DNA of 64,000 nucleotides, from NCBI RefSeq assembly GCF_035270045.1, contig NZ_DATFIP010000059.1, positions 74,712 through 138,711 of the forward strand, given 5' to 3'. The translations under genes and the position numbers were made by a program. The notes below the pieces were generated by a model. It was given only the letters and a program-made list of their open reading frames with translations. It did no database searches and had not been told where the DNA came from. This stretch comes from Salibaculum sp035270045 (GTDB taxonomy: Bacteria > Pseudomonadota > Alphaproteobacteria > Rhodobacterales > Rhodobacteraceae). Position 1 is the first letter of the stretch. Each line of letters starts with the position of its first letter. Shown one piece after another: positions 31,808 through 40,907 of the stretch.

Positions 31808-32290
31808 ATGAGACACTTTGATCTTGCACCGCTTTACCGTGCAACCGTCGGCTTTGACCAGATCGCCGACATGATGGACAGGGTTCTGGACAATGACCCC
31901 AGCACCCAGACCTACCCCCCCTACAACATCGAGAAGACGGCAGACGACGCCTGGCGTATTTCGGTTGCCGTTGCCGGGTTCTCGGACGAGGACCTCACAG
32001 TCGAGCTGCGCGAGAACGCCCTTGTGATCAGCGGACGCAAGACCGAGGAAAACGAGGGGGACAAGGGACAGCGCAGCTTCCTGCATCGCGGCATAGCCAC
32101 GCGCGCCTTCGAGCGCCGCTTCACCCTGGCCGACCACGTCCGCGTGCAAGGGGCCACGCATGAAAACGGCATGCTGCATGTCGACCTGATGCGCGAGGTG
32201 CCCGAAGCCCTGAAGCCGCGCCGGATCGAGATCGCAAAGGCCAACGCACCCAGCAACGCTGGAGTGCTCGAGTCCGACAAGGTCAACTGA
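31808..32290 (+). CDS. Hsp20/alpha-crystallin small heat-shock protein (IbpA-like)
   Basis: A 160-residue chaperone that holds unfolding proteins in the cytoplasm. It opens with the IbpA-type MRHFDLAPLYRATVGFD and has an alpha-crystallin domain at about 37-130 (YNIEKTADDAWRISVAVAGF, VSGRK-type LVISGRKTE, GILHRGIATRAFERRF, ENGMLHVDL). I chose ATG 31808 rather than ATG 31802 because the AAAGGAGG site is seven bases before the former and only one before the latter. A sigma32-like promoter precedes it and a strong terminator follows. Confidence 0.93.
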   Translation: MRHFDLAPLYRATVGFDQIADMMDRVLDNDPSTQTYPPYNIEKTADDAWRISVAVAGFSDEDLTVELRENALVISGRKTEENEGDKGQRSFLHRGIATRAFERRFTLADHVRVQGATHENGMLHVDLMREVPEALKPRRIEIAKANAPSNAGVLESDKVN

Positions 32291-32341
32291 TCGCGCCGCA
32301 TCCAGACGCGCATGGGCGGTTCGCAACCGCCCGCGCCACGG

Positions 32342-32368
32342 GGGCGAGGCACCTGCCTCGCCCTTTTT
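32342..32368 (+). terminator. rho-independent terminator after hsp20
   Basis: GGGCGAGGC (32342-32350), loop ACCT, GCCTCGCCC (32355-32363) and five T. A second perfect hairpin, GGGCGGTT/AACCGCCC, sits just upstream at 32314-32332 without a T-run. Confidence 0.9.
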
Positions 32369-32382
32369 CATGGCGCGAAAGG

Positions 32383-32793
32383 CTACCGGACCACGTAGAC
32401 CGAACAGGCTGCATGGGCCACCACGTGGCTGGCCGTGGTGCCCAACAGGTAATCCTGTATCTTGGGGTTCGCGGCCTCCATCACGATCAGGTCCACCCTG
32501 CGTTCACGGGCCAGCTTCACGATCTGTCGATGGACCGCCCCCTTGCGCACGATCAGGTCCACCTCGACGCCGTCGGCCGGGTTTGACTCGACGAATTTGC
32601 GCAGTTCCTGGCCCCAATAGGCATCGCTGTCATAGATGTTCAGGTTGCGCTCGATCTCGGGTGCGATGGTGGCCACGATCAGCCGCGCCCCGCGCCGCTG
32701 GGCCATTTCCACCGCTTCCTCGTACGCGGCAAAGTCGTGCCGGACGTGGCGCAGGTTCAACGGACATAGAATCAGCTTTGTTTCGCGGGTCAT
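32383..32793 (-). CDS. universal stress protein (UspA family)
   Basis: A 136-residue cytoplasmic protein with the UspA fold: a first strand KLILCPLNL, a middle LIVATIAPEIE, and the C-terminal LIVMEAANPKIQDYLLGTTASHVVAHAACSVYVVR, which fits the nucleotide-binding G-x2-G-x9-(S/T) pattern only partly (LLGTTASHVV). It may therefore not bind ATP. AAGGATG precedes the ATG at 32793. It converges on the hsp20 gene, another stress gene, but has its own promoter side. Confidence 0.88.
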   Translation of the reverse strand: MTRETKLILCPLNLRHVRHDFAAYEEAVEMAQRRGARLIVATIAPEIERNLNIYDSDAYWGQELRKFVESNPADGVEVDLIVRKGAVHRQIVKLARERRVDLIVMEAANPKIQDYLLGTTASHVVAHAACSVYVVR

Positions 32794-32872
32794 ATGGGCA
32801 TCCTTCTCGCCGGAGAGTGCCCTTTACTCCTATCACATCACGCCGACCGTCTGAAAACGGCACGCAAGCCTT

Positions 32873-35677
32873 CTAATGCGCTTTGGCCCAGGTTTCGCCC
32901 TGCCCGGCATCCACGACAAGCGGCACATCAATTCTGACCGCCGGATCGGCGGCGTTCTCCATGACCTCTCGCGCGGCACCGATCAGGTCTCCGGCCGCCG
33001 CGGCCTCGACCTCGAACAGCAATTCGTCGTGAACCTGCAGTAGCATTCTGGCAGGCATATCAGCGATGGCACCGGGCATCCGGACCATGGCGCGACGGAT
33101 CACGTCTGCCGCTGTCCCCTGGATCGGCGCGTTGATCGCCGCACGCTTGGCAAAGCCCGCGCCAGGGCCTTTGGCGTTGATCTCGGGGGTATGGATCTTG
33201 CGACCGAAGAGCGTCTGGACGAAATGGTTTTCCTTGGCGAAGCCCACCGTGTCGTCCATGTAGGTGCGAATCCCCGGGAACCGTTCGAAATAGCGGTCGA
33301 TGAAGCCCTTGGCCTCGTCGCGCGGGATTCGCAGGTTGCGTGCCAGTCCGAAGGCGGAAATCCCGTAGATCACCCCGAAATTGATCGCCTTGGCCTGGCG
33401 GCGCACTTGGGCCGTCATATCCTCGGGCGCAACGTTGAACATCTCCGAGGCCGTGGCCGCATGAATATCCTGCCCGTCGCGGAAGGCCTGCTTGAGCGCC
33501 TCGATGTCCGCCACATGGGCCAGGATACGCAGCTCGATCTGTGAATAATCGAGGCTGACCAGAACATTGCCCTTTTCGGCGACGAAAGCCTCGCGGATGC
33601 GGCGCCCCTCGTCACTGCGCACCGGGATGTTCTGAAGGTTGGGATCGGTCGAAGCCAGCCTGCCGGTGTTGGCACCGGTCTGGACGTAGGAGGTATGCAC
33701 CCGGCCCGTCTCGGCATTGATGTGGGTCTGAAGCGCATCCGTGTAGGTGGACTTCAGCTTGGACAATTGCCGCCAGTCCAGGATGCGCGCGGGCAAGTCG
33801 TGCTCGGTCGCCAGATCCTCCAGCACATCCGCGGGCGTGGAATACTTGCCGCTCTTGCCCCGCTTGCCGCCCTCCATTCCCAGCTTGCCGAAGAGGATCT
33901 CGCCCACCTGAGCGGGGCTGCCCACGTTGAATTCCTCGCCCGCGAGGTCGTGAATCTCGGCCTCCAGTCCGGCCATTTTCTGGGCAAAGGCGTTGGACAT
34001 CTGTGACAGCGTGTTGCGGTCCACCTTGATCCCGTGGCGTTCCATCCGAGCCAGGACGGGCGAGAGGGGGCGTTCAAGGGTCTCGTAGACCGTGGTCACC
34101 TGTTTGCGGTGCAGCTGCGGCTTGAATATCTGCCAGAGCCGCAGGGTGACATCGGCATCCTCGGCGGCGTATGTCGTGGCCTCCTCGATCGGCACCCTGT
34201 CAAAGGTCTTCGCCGATTTGCCCGTGCCCAGCAACGACTTGATCTCGACGGGCTGATGCGACAGGTAGCGTTCCGCCAGCGCATCCATCCCGTGCGTGTG
34301 CAGCCCGGCGTTTAGCGCGTAGCTCATCAGCATGGTATCGTCGAAGGGGGTGACGGTGATGCCGTAGCGGTCAAGGACCTTGCAGTCGTATTTCGCGTTC
34401 TGGAAGATTTTCAGCACGCTGTCGTCTTCCAGGAGCGGTTTCAGCATCTCCAGGCAGGTGTCCATGTCCATCTGCCCCTCGGAACGGGCATCAGCGCCGA
34501 ACAGGTCGCCCCCCTCGTCCGAGACATGCGCGAGCGGAACGTAGCAGGCCATGCCGGGATCGACGCTCAGGCAGATGCCGACAAGATCCACCACCATATC
34601 GTCCAGTCCGGTGGTCTCGGTGTCCACGGCGATATGGCCACGCGCATGGGCGCGGTCGATCCAGGCTTGCAGGGCCTGCGCGTCGCGCACGGTCTCGTAG
34701 GTGTCGGGGTCGAAGGGCAAGGCCTCGGGGCCCTCTTCCTGTTCCGGCGGATTGGCGCCCTCGGGCGTGCGGTCCTCGATCACCGGCGGCTCCACCCCCA
34801 GCTTGTCGGCGATGCGCTTGGTGATCGTGCGGAACTCCATTTCCGCGAGAAACCCCAGCAAGACCGCGGGCTCGGCGTCGCGGACCTCCAGATCGTCGAG
34901 GGTGAAATCCAGGTCCATACCGCCATCGAGCTGCACAAGCTGCTTGGACAGCTCGATCTGGTCGCGATGCTCTATCAGGGTCTGCCGGCGCTTTGGCTGG
35001 GGGATCTCCTCGGCCCGGTTCAGCAGTTCTTCCAGAGTGCCGAACTCGTTTATCAGGAGGGCCGCGGTCTTTATCCCGATGCCCGGCGCTCCGGGCACGT
35101 TGTCCACGCTGTCGCCCGCCAGTGCCTGGACATCCACCACCTGGTCCGGGCGGACACCGAATTTCTCTTCAACGCCCTCGCTGTCGATGGTGCGATTCTT
35201 CATCGGGTCCAGCATCTCGACCCCGTCGCCTACCAGCTGCATCAGATCCTTGTCCGAGGACAGGATCGTGACACGCCCGCCGGCCGCGCGCGCCCGGGCG
35301 GCCAGGGTGGCGATGATGTCGTCGGCCTCGAAGCCCTCGATCTCCTTGCAGGCGATGTTGAAGGCCTCGGTCGCACGGCGCGTCAGGGGGATCTGCGGGC
35401 GCAGATCCTCGGGCATCTCGTCGCGGTTGGCCTTGTACTGGTCATAAAGGTCGTTGCGGAAAGTATGGCTGCCCTTGTCGAAAACCACCGCCAGATGGGT
35501 CACGTCGGACCCGGCGTTTCCCTCGACATAACGCTGGAGCATGTTGCAAAATCCGCTGACCGCACCCACTGGCAGGCCGTCGGACTTGCGCGTCAGCGGC
35601 GGCAGCGCATGATAGGCTCGGAAGATATAGGCGGACCCGTCGATCAGGTGTAGATGACAACCCTTGCCGAACGCCAT
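32873..35677 (-). CDS. polA: DNA polymerase I
   Basis: A 934-residue repair and replication polymerase. Domains in order: 5'-3' exonuclease (about 8-300, LHLIDGSAYIFRAYHALPP at the start and GDSVDNVPGAPGIGIKTA), 3'-5' exonuclease (about 335-520, with VDTETTGLDD holding the first acidic pair, so proofreading looks intact) and polymerase (about 540-934, motif A LDYSQIELRILAH, motif B RRQAKAINFGVIYG, motif C QVHDELLFEV). The ATG at 35677 has GGAGG seven bases upstream. Full length for the family. Confidence 0.97.
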   Translation of the reverse strand: MAFGKGCHLHLIDGSAYIFRAYHALPPLTRKSDGLPVGAVSGFCNMLQRYVEGNAGSDVTHLAVVFDKGSHTFRNDLYDQYKANRDEMPEDLRPQIPLTRRATEAFNIACKEIEGFEADDIIATLAARARAAGGRVTILSSDKDLMQLVGDGVEMLDPMKNRTIDSEGVEEKFGVRPDQVVDVQALAGDSVDNVPGAPGIGIKTAALLINEFGTLEELLNRAEEIPQPKRRQTLIEHRDQIELSKQLVQLDGGMDLDFTLDDLEVRDAEPAVLLGFLAEMEFRTITKRIADKLGVEPPVIEDRTPEGANPPEQEEGPEALPFDPDTYETVRDAQALQAWIDRAHARGHIAVDTETTGLDDMVVDLVGICLSVDPGMACYVPLAHVSDEGGDLFGADARSEGQMDMDTCLEMLKPLLEDDSVLKIFQNAKYDCKVLDRYGITVTPFDDTMLMSYALNAGLHTHGMDALAERYLSHQPVEIKSLLGTGKSAKTFDRVPIEEATTYAAEDADVTLRLWQIFKPQLHRKQVTTVYETLERPLSPVLARMERHGIKVDRNTLSQMSNAFAQKMAGLEAEIHDLAGEEFNVGSPAQVGEILFGKLGMEGGKRGKSGKYSTPADVLEDLATEHDLPARILDWRQLSKLKSTYTDALQTHINAETGRVHTSYVQTGANTGRLASTDPNLQNIPVRSDEGRRIREAFVAEKGNVLVSLDYSQIELRILAHVADIEALKQAFRDGQDIHAATASEMFNVAPEDMTAQVRRQAKAINFGVIYGISAFGLARNLRIPRDEAKGFIDRYFERFPGIRTYMDDTVGFAKENHFVQTLFGRKIHTPEINAKGPGAGFAKRAAINAPIQGTAADVIRRAMVRMPGAIADMPARMLLQVHDELLFEVEAAAAGDLIGAAREVMENAADPAVRIDVPLVVDAGQGETWAKAH

Positions 35678-35748
35678 GCGCGCCTCCTGTGCCAGACCAG
35701 ATCAGTGGTATCCGGCGCAGGCGCGGGGTTCAACGGCGATGTGGCGCC

Positions 35749-35928
35749 TCAGCCGCTCTCGGCATCCTCCCCATAGACATAGCGGGCGTCGCAATAGGGG
35801 CATTCGACCCAGCCTGTCTCTTCCGGGATCTGCAACCAGACCCGCGGATGGCCCAATGCCCCTTCGCCACCGTCACAGGCGATCCGATGGCTGTGCACGA
35901 TCTTGGTTTCAGGCGCTGGGATGGTCAT
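35749..35928 (-). CDS. zinc-finger domain protein (zf-CHCC, NDUFS6-like)
   Basis: A 59-residue protein matching the zf-CHCC family: Cys18 in HRIACDGGEGALGHPRVWL, His27, and Cys43/Cys46 in VECPYCDARY form a zinc site. This is the bacterial counterpart of the complex I subunit NDUFS6, so a role at respiratory complex I is possible. It lies 71 bases upstream of polA on the same strand and is divergent from the ABC ATPase gene. Confidence 0.85.
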   Translation of the reverse strand: MTIPAPETKIVHSHRIACDGGEGALGHPRVWLQIPEETGWVECPYCDARYVYGEDAESG

Positions 35929-36009
35929 CTGATTGCCTCTTTCTGGGCTGCGGGCTAGGACCCTCATATACCGCAAGTCGGGCATCGAACAAGAGAGGGG
36001 CAAGGCGAC

Positions 36010-36936
36010 ATGGCCGAGAACGCGATCGAGATCGAGGGTCTGCGCAAGACCTATGCCGCGACCCGCCGCTCGTCCGAGAAGGTTGCGCTGAACGGCATCG
36101 ACCTCGAGGTGCCCCGCGGGTCTATCTTCGGCCTGTTGGGACCCAACGGTGCGGGCAAGTCCACTCTGATCAACATCCTGGCCGGACTGGTAATCAAGTC
36201 TGCTGGCAGCGTTCGCATCTGGGGCTTCGACCAGGACGCGAACCCGCGTCAATCCCGGGCCAGCATCGGCGTCATGCCGCAGGAACCCAACCTGGATGCA
36301 TTCTTCACCCCGCGCGGGTCGCTTGACGTGCAGGCAGGACTCTACGGCGTGCCGAAACACAAGCGCAGGACAGAGGAGTTGCTGGAGCTGATCGGCCTGG
36401 CGGACAAGGCCGAGTCCTATGCACGGTCACTCTCGGGGGGGATGCGGCGGCGGCTTCTTCTGGGCAAGGCGCTGGTCCATTCCCCGCAGGTGCTGGTGCT
36501 GGACGAACCCACGGCCGGTGTTGATATCGAGTTGCGCAACATGCTCTGGCAGAACGTGCGCAAGCTGAACGACCAGGGCATGACCATCATCCTGACGACG
36601 CACTACCTCGAAGAGGCCGAACAGATGTGCGACCAGATCGCCATCATCAACCATGGCGCGGTCATCGCCAACGAAAGCACGGCGAACCTGTTGTCACGGC
36701 TCGACCGCAAGACCATGGTTATCCGCCCCGAAAGCACGACAAGTCTGCCGGAAATGCCCGCCGGCATCGAGCGCGAATCCCGGCCCGACGGCACCATGCG
36801 TTTTACCTATCGCACCAGCGTGACCCCGGCCGAGTCGATCCTGGCCGCCGTGCGCGCGGCGGGCATCTCGATTGCAGATGTCCGCACCGAGGAGGCCGAC
36901 CTGGAGGACGTGTTCCTGTCTCTCACGCGCGGCTGA
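36010..36936 (+). CDS. ABC transporter ATP-binding protein (YadG-like, orphan)
   Basis: A 308-residue ATPase with Walker A GPNGAGKS (about 46-53), Q-loop in VMPQEPNLD, signature LSGGMRRR (about 141-148), Walker B VLVLDEP and the H-loop in LTTHYLEEAE. The C-terminal 80 residues form the extra domain found in DrrA/YadG-type exporters. No permease gene lies beside it: the next gene on this strand is far away and the following gene runs the other way. Such ATPases usually pair with an ABC-2 permease encoded elsewhere. Confidence 0.9.
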   Translation: MAENAIEIEGLRKTYAATRRSSEKVALNGIDLEVPRGSIFGLLGPNGAGKSTLINILAGLVIKSAGSVRIWGFDQDANPRQSRASIGVMPQEPNLDAFFTPRGSLDVQAGLYGVPKHKRRTEELLELIGLADKAESYARSLSGGMRRRLLLGKALVHSPQVLVLDEPTAGVDIELRNMLWQNVRKLNDQGMTIILTTHYLEEAEQMCDQIAIINHGAVIANESTANLLSRLDRKTMVIRPESTTSLPEMPAGIERESRPDGTMRFTYRTSVTPAESILAAVRAAGISIADVRTEEADLEDVFLSLTRG

Positions 36937-36957
36937 CGGGCGGACCCGGCAATTGCA

Positions 36958-37320
36958 CTACCGCGCCAGCATCGGCCCCATGGGACGGCCGCCCATGATG
37001 TGCAGATGGAAATGGGGGACCTCTTGCACGCCGTCCCCGCGCGCGTTCGAAATGGCCCGAAAGCCATCCTCGACCCCCTGGCTTTCGCAGACAGCGGCCA
37101 CGGCGGCGAAGAAGCCCGCCTGTTCGTCGGCACCGGCATCACGGGCGAAATGGTCCAGCGAGACATAGGGTCCCTTCGGGATCACCAGGACATGCACCGG
37201 CGCCTGGGGCCGGATATCGCGAAAGGCCAGGGCGTGGTCGTTCTCGAACACTGTGTCATTGGGGATCTCGCCCCGCAGGATTTTCGCGAAGATGTTCTGG
37301 TCGTCGTAGGCGAATTCCAT
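36958..37320 (-). CDS. HIT family (histidine triad) nucleotide-binding protein
   Basis: A 120-residue Hint-type protein. The histidine triad is HFHLHIMGG (about 105-113), with the nucleotide-binding FAKILRGEIP and HVLVIPKGPYVSLDHF elements in the N-terminal half. Hint proteins hydrolyse adenosine phosphoramidates in the cytoplasm. GAGGAG precedes the ATG at 37320, ten bases after the glycosyltransferase stop, so the two genes are cotranscribed. Confidence 0.92.
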   Translation of the reverse strand: MEFAYDDQNIFAKILRGEIPNDTVFENDHALAFRDIRPQAPVHVLVIPKGPYVSLDHFARDAGADEQAGFFAAVAAVCESQGVEDGFRAISNARGDGVQEVPHFHLHIMGGRPMGPMLAR

Positions 37321-37330
37321 TCCGCTCTCC

Positions 37331-38908
37331 TCAATCGGCAAAAAGATGGGGGGTTTCGGCAATGCCGCGCGCGGTGTCCTCGGGCAGGGTGAGAAAGGCC
37401 GCGATGGGTGGCGTGTTCTGCTCGGGCGTGTTGGTTTCGCGGAGCCGGGTATGGTTCGGGAAGCCCGCATCGCGGATCCTGTCCGCCTCGAAGACCACGT
37501 CGTAGCGGATCGTCGGCAACAGCTGTTTGAGCGTCTCTTCCGGGGTCTCGGCGCCCGCCAGGCCCACGCGCTGCGCATGACCGATGAGGAACTCGTCCGA
37601 GAAATCGCACTCGATCTCGAGCAGTCGGGTCACGTTCCGGTCCGAAAAGAAGTCCTGCATCAGGTCGAGGTTCGCCGTGTCGATGCAGAAGATCAGCCGG
37701 TCTGTCTCATGGTAATCGAAAAGCATCCGCATCAGTGCGCGGCGGTGCCGCGTGCGCTTTTCCAGGGTGCTCTGGATACCGCCCAGGCCGGGCAGCGGCG
37801 TATCCTCTTCGTTGAAAAGATACTCGATGGCAGGAATGTTGGTGTGGTGCTTGATCGACCCCACGAGCCGCTTGGCAACGTGCCACTTCTTGCAGGCCAC
37901 GATCAACAATTCACGCTCGCGCCCCAGCGAGGTCTCCGTCTCCCAGAAACGTGGCGCGAAACGCCGCCCGATTCGCCCACGCCCGGTCAGGAACTGGAAC
38001 AGGCGCCGCCCCTCGTCGGAAATCTGGAAATCTGTCCGGTCCGAGGCATAAAGCCGCCCGAGCCGATCCTTCAGCTGCGCCGCCTCGGGGCTGATCTTGC
38101 GCGCAAAGAGATAATCCTGGCTCAGCAGCAGGTCATAGTGATCGTCGTAGAACGTCACCGGCATGCCGTAGTCGGTGAACATCAGGAACGTCAGCGTGCG
38201 GGTGCGTATTTCGGGTTCGGGCACGAGGTGGCGCACCAGTGTCTGGAAAAAAGTCTCGTCAGGGATCCAGGTGGTGCGGAAGAAGCGCACCACGTCGCGT
38301 CGCCGGCGCACGAAATCGAGGATCCACTCGATGGTGCGGCGGCGCAGACACCACCACTGGCTACCGATCATCACCTGGATGTCCGACGGAATCTCCCGCT
38401 CCAGTCCCAGCCGCCGCTGCAGCCACCAAGACCGGTAGAACAGGGCCTTGTGCGCACGCTCGTTGAACCAGTGCCGGTAGATCAGGCGCTCCTCCTTCAT
38501 CCCGGTCTTGATCCAGTCGCTTTCGAAGAAGTCGAAGCTCTCGATGTAATCGACGTCATCGGCATCCAGCACCGCATGAGCGTATTGCGCCGACTTGATC
38601 GCCATGCAGTCGCCCGAGACCATGTAGAAATGCGTTGCGCGCGGAAAGGCATCGACCGCGGCTTCGAGAGCGTGCAGCGTTGCCTGCACCAGGGACCATT
38701 CCCCCCAACCGCAGCGCACGCGCTTTTTCGCGAAGGTCACGTTGGGATCGTCCGCCAGTGCGTCGCGGATCATCGCGTAGGAGGCCGCCTGGGCGCGGGC
38801 ATCGAAATGAATCGAGATGCAATCGCCGACCGCCGTCAGCTGACGGGCCTGGCGAATGATCGCCTCGGGGTCCTTGTGACACAGCAATATGAAGGCAATG
38901 CGCGCCAT
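37331..38908 (-). CDS. GT14-like glycosyltransferase with C-terminal DUF5928
   Basis: A 525-residue cytoplasmic protein. Residues 1 to about 290 match core-2/I-branching type (GT14) transferases: opening IAFILLCHKDPEAIIRQ, SIHFDARA, RCGWGEWSLVQATLHALEAA, HFYMVSGDCMAIKS and the acidic region TTWIPDETFFQTL. Residues about 300-525 are the DUF5928 extension seen in Rhodobacterales (ELLIVACKKWHVAKRLVGSI, YLFNEEDTPLPG). The likely role is building a surface or capsular glycan. It is divergent from a sulfotransferase gene over 140 bases, which suggests a sulfated surface polymer. Confidence 0.8.
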   Translation of the reverse strand: MARIAFILLCHKDPEAIIRQARQLTAVGDCISIHFDARAQAASYAMIRDALADDPNVTFAKKRVRCGWGEWSLVQATLHALEAAVDAFPRATHFYMVSGDCMAIKSAQYAHAVLDADDVDYIESFDFFESDWIKTGMKEERLIYRHWFNERAHKALFYRSWWLQRRLGLEREIPSDIQVMIGSQWWCLRRRTIEWILDFVRRRRDVVRFFRTTWIPDETFFQTLVRHLVPEPEIRTRTLTFLMFTDYGMPVTFYDDHYDLLLSQDYLFARKISPEAAQLKDRLGRLYASDRTDFQISDEGRRLFQFLTGRGRIGRRFAPRFWETETSLGRERELLIVACKKWHVAKRLVGSIKHHTNIPAIEYLFNEEDTPLPGLGGIQSTLEKRTRHRRALMRMLFDYHETDRLIFCIDTANLDLMQDFFSDRNVTRLLEIECDFSDEFLIGHAQRVGLAGAETPEETLKQLLPTIRYDVVFEADRIRDAGFPNHTRLRETNTPEQNTPPIAAFLTLPEDTARGIAETPHLFAD

Positions 38909-39048
38909 GCAGGAAACGGTCTACCCCCTCGGTCCGGATTGTTCTAAATGTCTAAACGTGAACACAGATTGAATAAACACGGTTTCTTTGCTTTTTTGAC
39001 TGTAGCAGACAAAGCAGAGCAGGACCGGCTCTTCTGGAGGCAGCGCAA

Positions 39049-39867
39049 ATGGGGTTTCCCGGGACCTGGATGACCGAAAGCGAGAGCGTCGTTTACCGCG
39101 TCGTCCCGAAGTGCGCCTGTTCGACCATCGGACAGATCATGTTCTATTCCGACCACGGGGATTTCTTCGACGGAGACATCCATGATGCCGACCACGGCAT
39201 GCACAAGTGGGCCTTCGAGGACAGCCAGCCCAGGATCACCCAGAATGTCCAGGGTCACCGCAGCTATGCCTTCACCTGCGTGCGCAACCCCTACACGCGC
39301 ATCCTGTCCAGCTTTTTCGACAAGATCTGCGGCATCCAGCGCAACGGCAACCGCTATCGCGGCAAGCTGGTGCCGCTGCTGATCCAGAAATACGGCATCG
39401 AGGTCGGCAGCCCCGAGGACGGGTTCGAGTTCGACCAGATCAAGAGCTTCCGCCGTTTCCTGCTGTTCGCACGTGACACCATCCGTTGGCGCCGGCCCAT
39501 GGACCCCGACATCCACTGGTCGGCAATGTCGGGCCATGTCAGCACCTTCATCCTGAATGGCGGCACCTACGACAGCATCTTCTGGACCGAGAGGTTCAAC
39601 GATGGCATGCAATCGGTGCTGAACGCCATCGAGACTCCGGTCGCGGTCAAGCTGGACGAGGTGCCGCGATTCAACGAATCCGAAGGGCATGGACCCAAGC
39701 GCGCCCATCCGGTCGAGGATTTTTTCGACGACCTGTCGATGCACCTGGTCTACGAGATCTACAAGAAGGACTTCCAGCTCTTCAAATACGACTTCGAGGA
39801 CCCGTCGAACAAGATGCCGGTGGCGGAGATAGACCTGGACGAGGTACACGCCAAGCTGGGCGAGTGA
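39049..39867 (+). CDS. carbohydrate sulfotransferase family 2 protein
   Basis: A 272-residue protein with the PAPS-binding signatures of sulfotransferase family 2: the 5'-phosphosulfate loop VPKCACSTIGQIM (about 19-31) and the 3'-phosphate motif CVRNPYTRILSSFFDK (about 77-92). It lacks a signal peptide or membrane anchor, as usual for bacterial members acting on lipid-linked or nascent glycans. GGAGG lies 11 bases before the ATG at 39049. Its divergent neighbour is a GT14-like transferase, so both probably act on the same surface polymer. Confidence 0.85.
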   Translation: MGFPGTWMTESESVVYRVVPKCACSTIGQIMFYSDHGDFFDGDIHDADHGMHKWAFEDSQPRITQNVQGHRSYAFTCVRNPYTRILSSFFDKICGIQRNGNRYRGKLVPLLIQKYGIEVGSPEDGFEFDQIKSFRRFLLFARDTIRWRRPMDPDIHWSAMSGHVSTFILNGGTYDSIFWTERFNDGMQSVLNAIETPVAVKLDEVPRFNESEGHGPKRAHPVEDFFDDLSMHLVYEIYKKDFQLFKYDFEDPSNKMPVAEIDLDEVHAKLGE

Positions 39868-39875
39868 GGAGTGGC

Positions 39876-39891
39876 GCCCCGCTGTCGGGGC
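39876..39891. terminator. short hairpin between convergent genes
   Basis: GCCCCG (39876-39881) pairs with CGGGGC (39886-39891) over a CTGT loop, eight bases after the sulfotransferase stop. There is no T-run on either strand, so it may only weaken or trim transcripts. Confidence 0.35.
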
Positions 39892-39917
39892 ATGTCCAGC
39901 CAGCCATCCGAGCCGGG

Positions 39918-40907
39918 TCAGGCCAGACCGTGATTGCGGAACAGCTCGCGTATGTCGGCCTCGGGCCGGGCACCGTAGTGAGAAATCACCTCGCGCGCGG
40001 CGATGGACCCCAGCTTTCCGCAGGTCGTCATGTCGTGGCCCAGGACCAGGCCGTAGAGGAACCCGGCGGCGAACTGGTCGCCCGCGCCGGTGGCATCCAT
40101 GGGCACGATCTTTTCCACGCCGACATCAGTCCGGTGGCCCTCTCGCATGATCGTCACACCGTCGCCCGACCGGGTGCAGACCACCAGCGAACAGATCTCG
40201 GAAACCGCCTTCAAGTCCGTTTCGAGGTCGTCGTTGCGGTATAGCGCGCGGATCTCTGCCTCGTTGCCGATGACGAAGTCGAGCTGGTTCTCGATCAGGT
40301 CCAGAAAATCCTCGCGGTGACGTTCGACACAGAAGGGATCGGAAATCGCGATGCCCGCTCGTCCGCCGTGCTGTCGGGTCAGGCGGGCGGCCTTGTAGAA
40401 AGCCTCTTTGCCCTTCGGCTTGTCGAACAGGTACCCTTCGAGGAACATCACCTGCGCCTCGGCGCAGATTTCCTCGGCCACGTCATCGGGGCCCAGTTCG
40501 GCGCCATTGCCGAGATAGGTATTCATGGACCGTTCGCCATCGGGGCTGACAAAGATCATCGACCGCGAGGTCGGCTCACCGCCCTGGGTAGCCGAATTGA
40601 CATAGGCGCAGCCGTCAGACTCGGTCGCCCCGATGTAGAACCGGCCCAGCGCGTCGTCCTTGACCCGCCCTATGAAGGCCGAGGTCAGCCCCAGCTTGCC
40701 GATGCCGGCCACGGTGTTGGCCACCGATCCACCCGCCGACTGGCTGCGGTGTTCCATCGCGGCATAGAGTATCTCGGCCCGATCCCGTTCGACCAGCTGC
40801 ATGATGCCCTTCTCGATCCCCATGCGATCGATAAAGGGATCGTCGGCCTGCGTGATCACGTCGACGATGGCATTGCCGATGCCGACCACTTCGAATTTCT
40901 TGTTCAT
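39918..40907 (-). CDS. PfkB family carbohydrate kinase, adenosine kinase-like
   Basis: A 329-residue ribokinase-fold kinase. It begins VVGIGNAIVDVI, has the substrate-site AGGSVANTVAGIGKLG and the C-terminal signature DATGAGDQFAAGFLYG with the catalytic Asp in the GAGD turn. The N-terminal spacing and NAIVDV are typical of the adenosine kinase-like subgroup common in Rhodobacterales. ATG 40907 overlaps the nth stop (ATGA), which also rules out the longer start. The phosphate acceptor is likely a nucleoside but not proven. Confidence 0.87.
   Translation of the reverse strand: MNKKFEVVGIGNAIVDVITQADDPFIDRMGIEKGIMQLVERDRAEILYAAMEHRSQSAGGSVANTVAGIGKLGLTSAFIGRVKDDALGRFYIGATESDGCAYVNSATQGGEPTSRSMIFVSPDGERSMNTYLGNGAELGPDDVAEEICAEAQVMFLEGYLFDKPKGKEAFYKAARLTRQHGGRAGIAISDPFCVERHREDFLDLIENQLDFVIGNEAEIRALYRNDDLETDLKAVSEICSLVVCTRSGDGVTIMREGHRTDVGVEKIVPMDATGAGDQFAAGFLYGLVLGHDMTTCGKLGSIAAREVISHYGARPEADIRELFRNHGLA

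Noticed and set aside
37346..38947. Long plus-strand open frame opposite the GT14-like gene
   Set aside because: No domain or ribosome binding site; the minus strand has the conserved transferase motifs.
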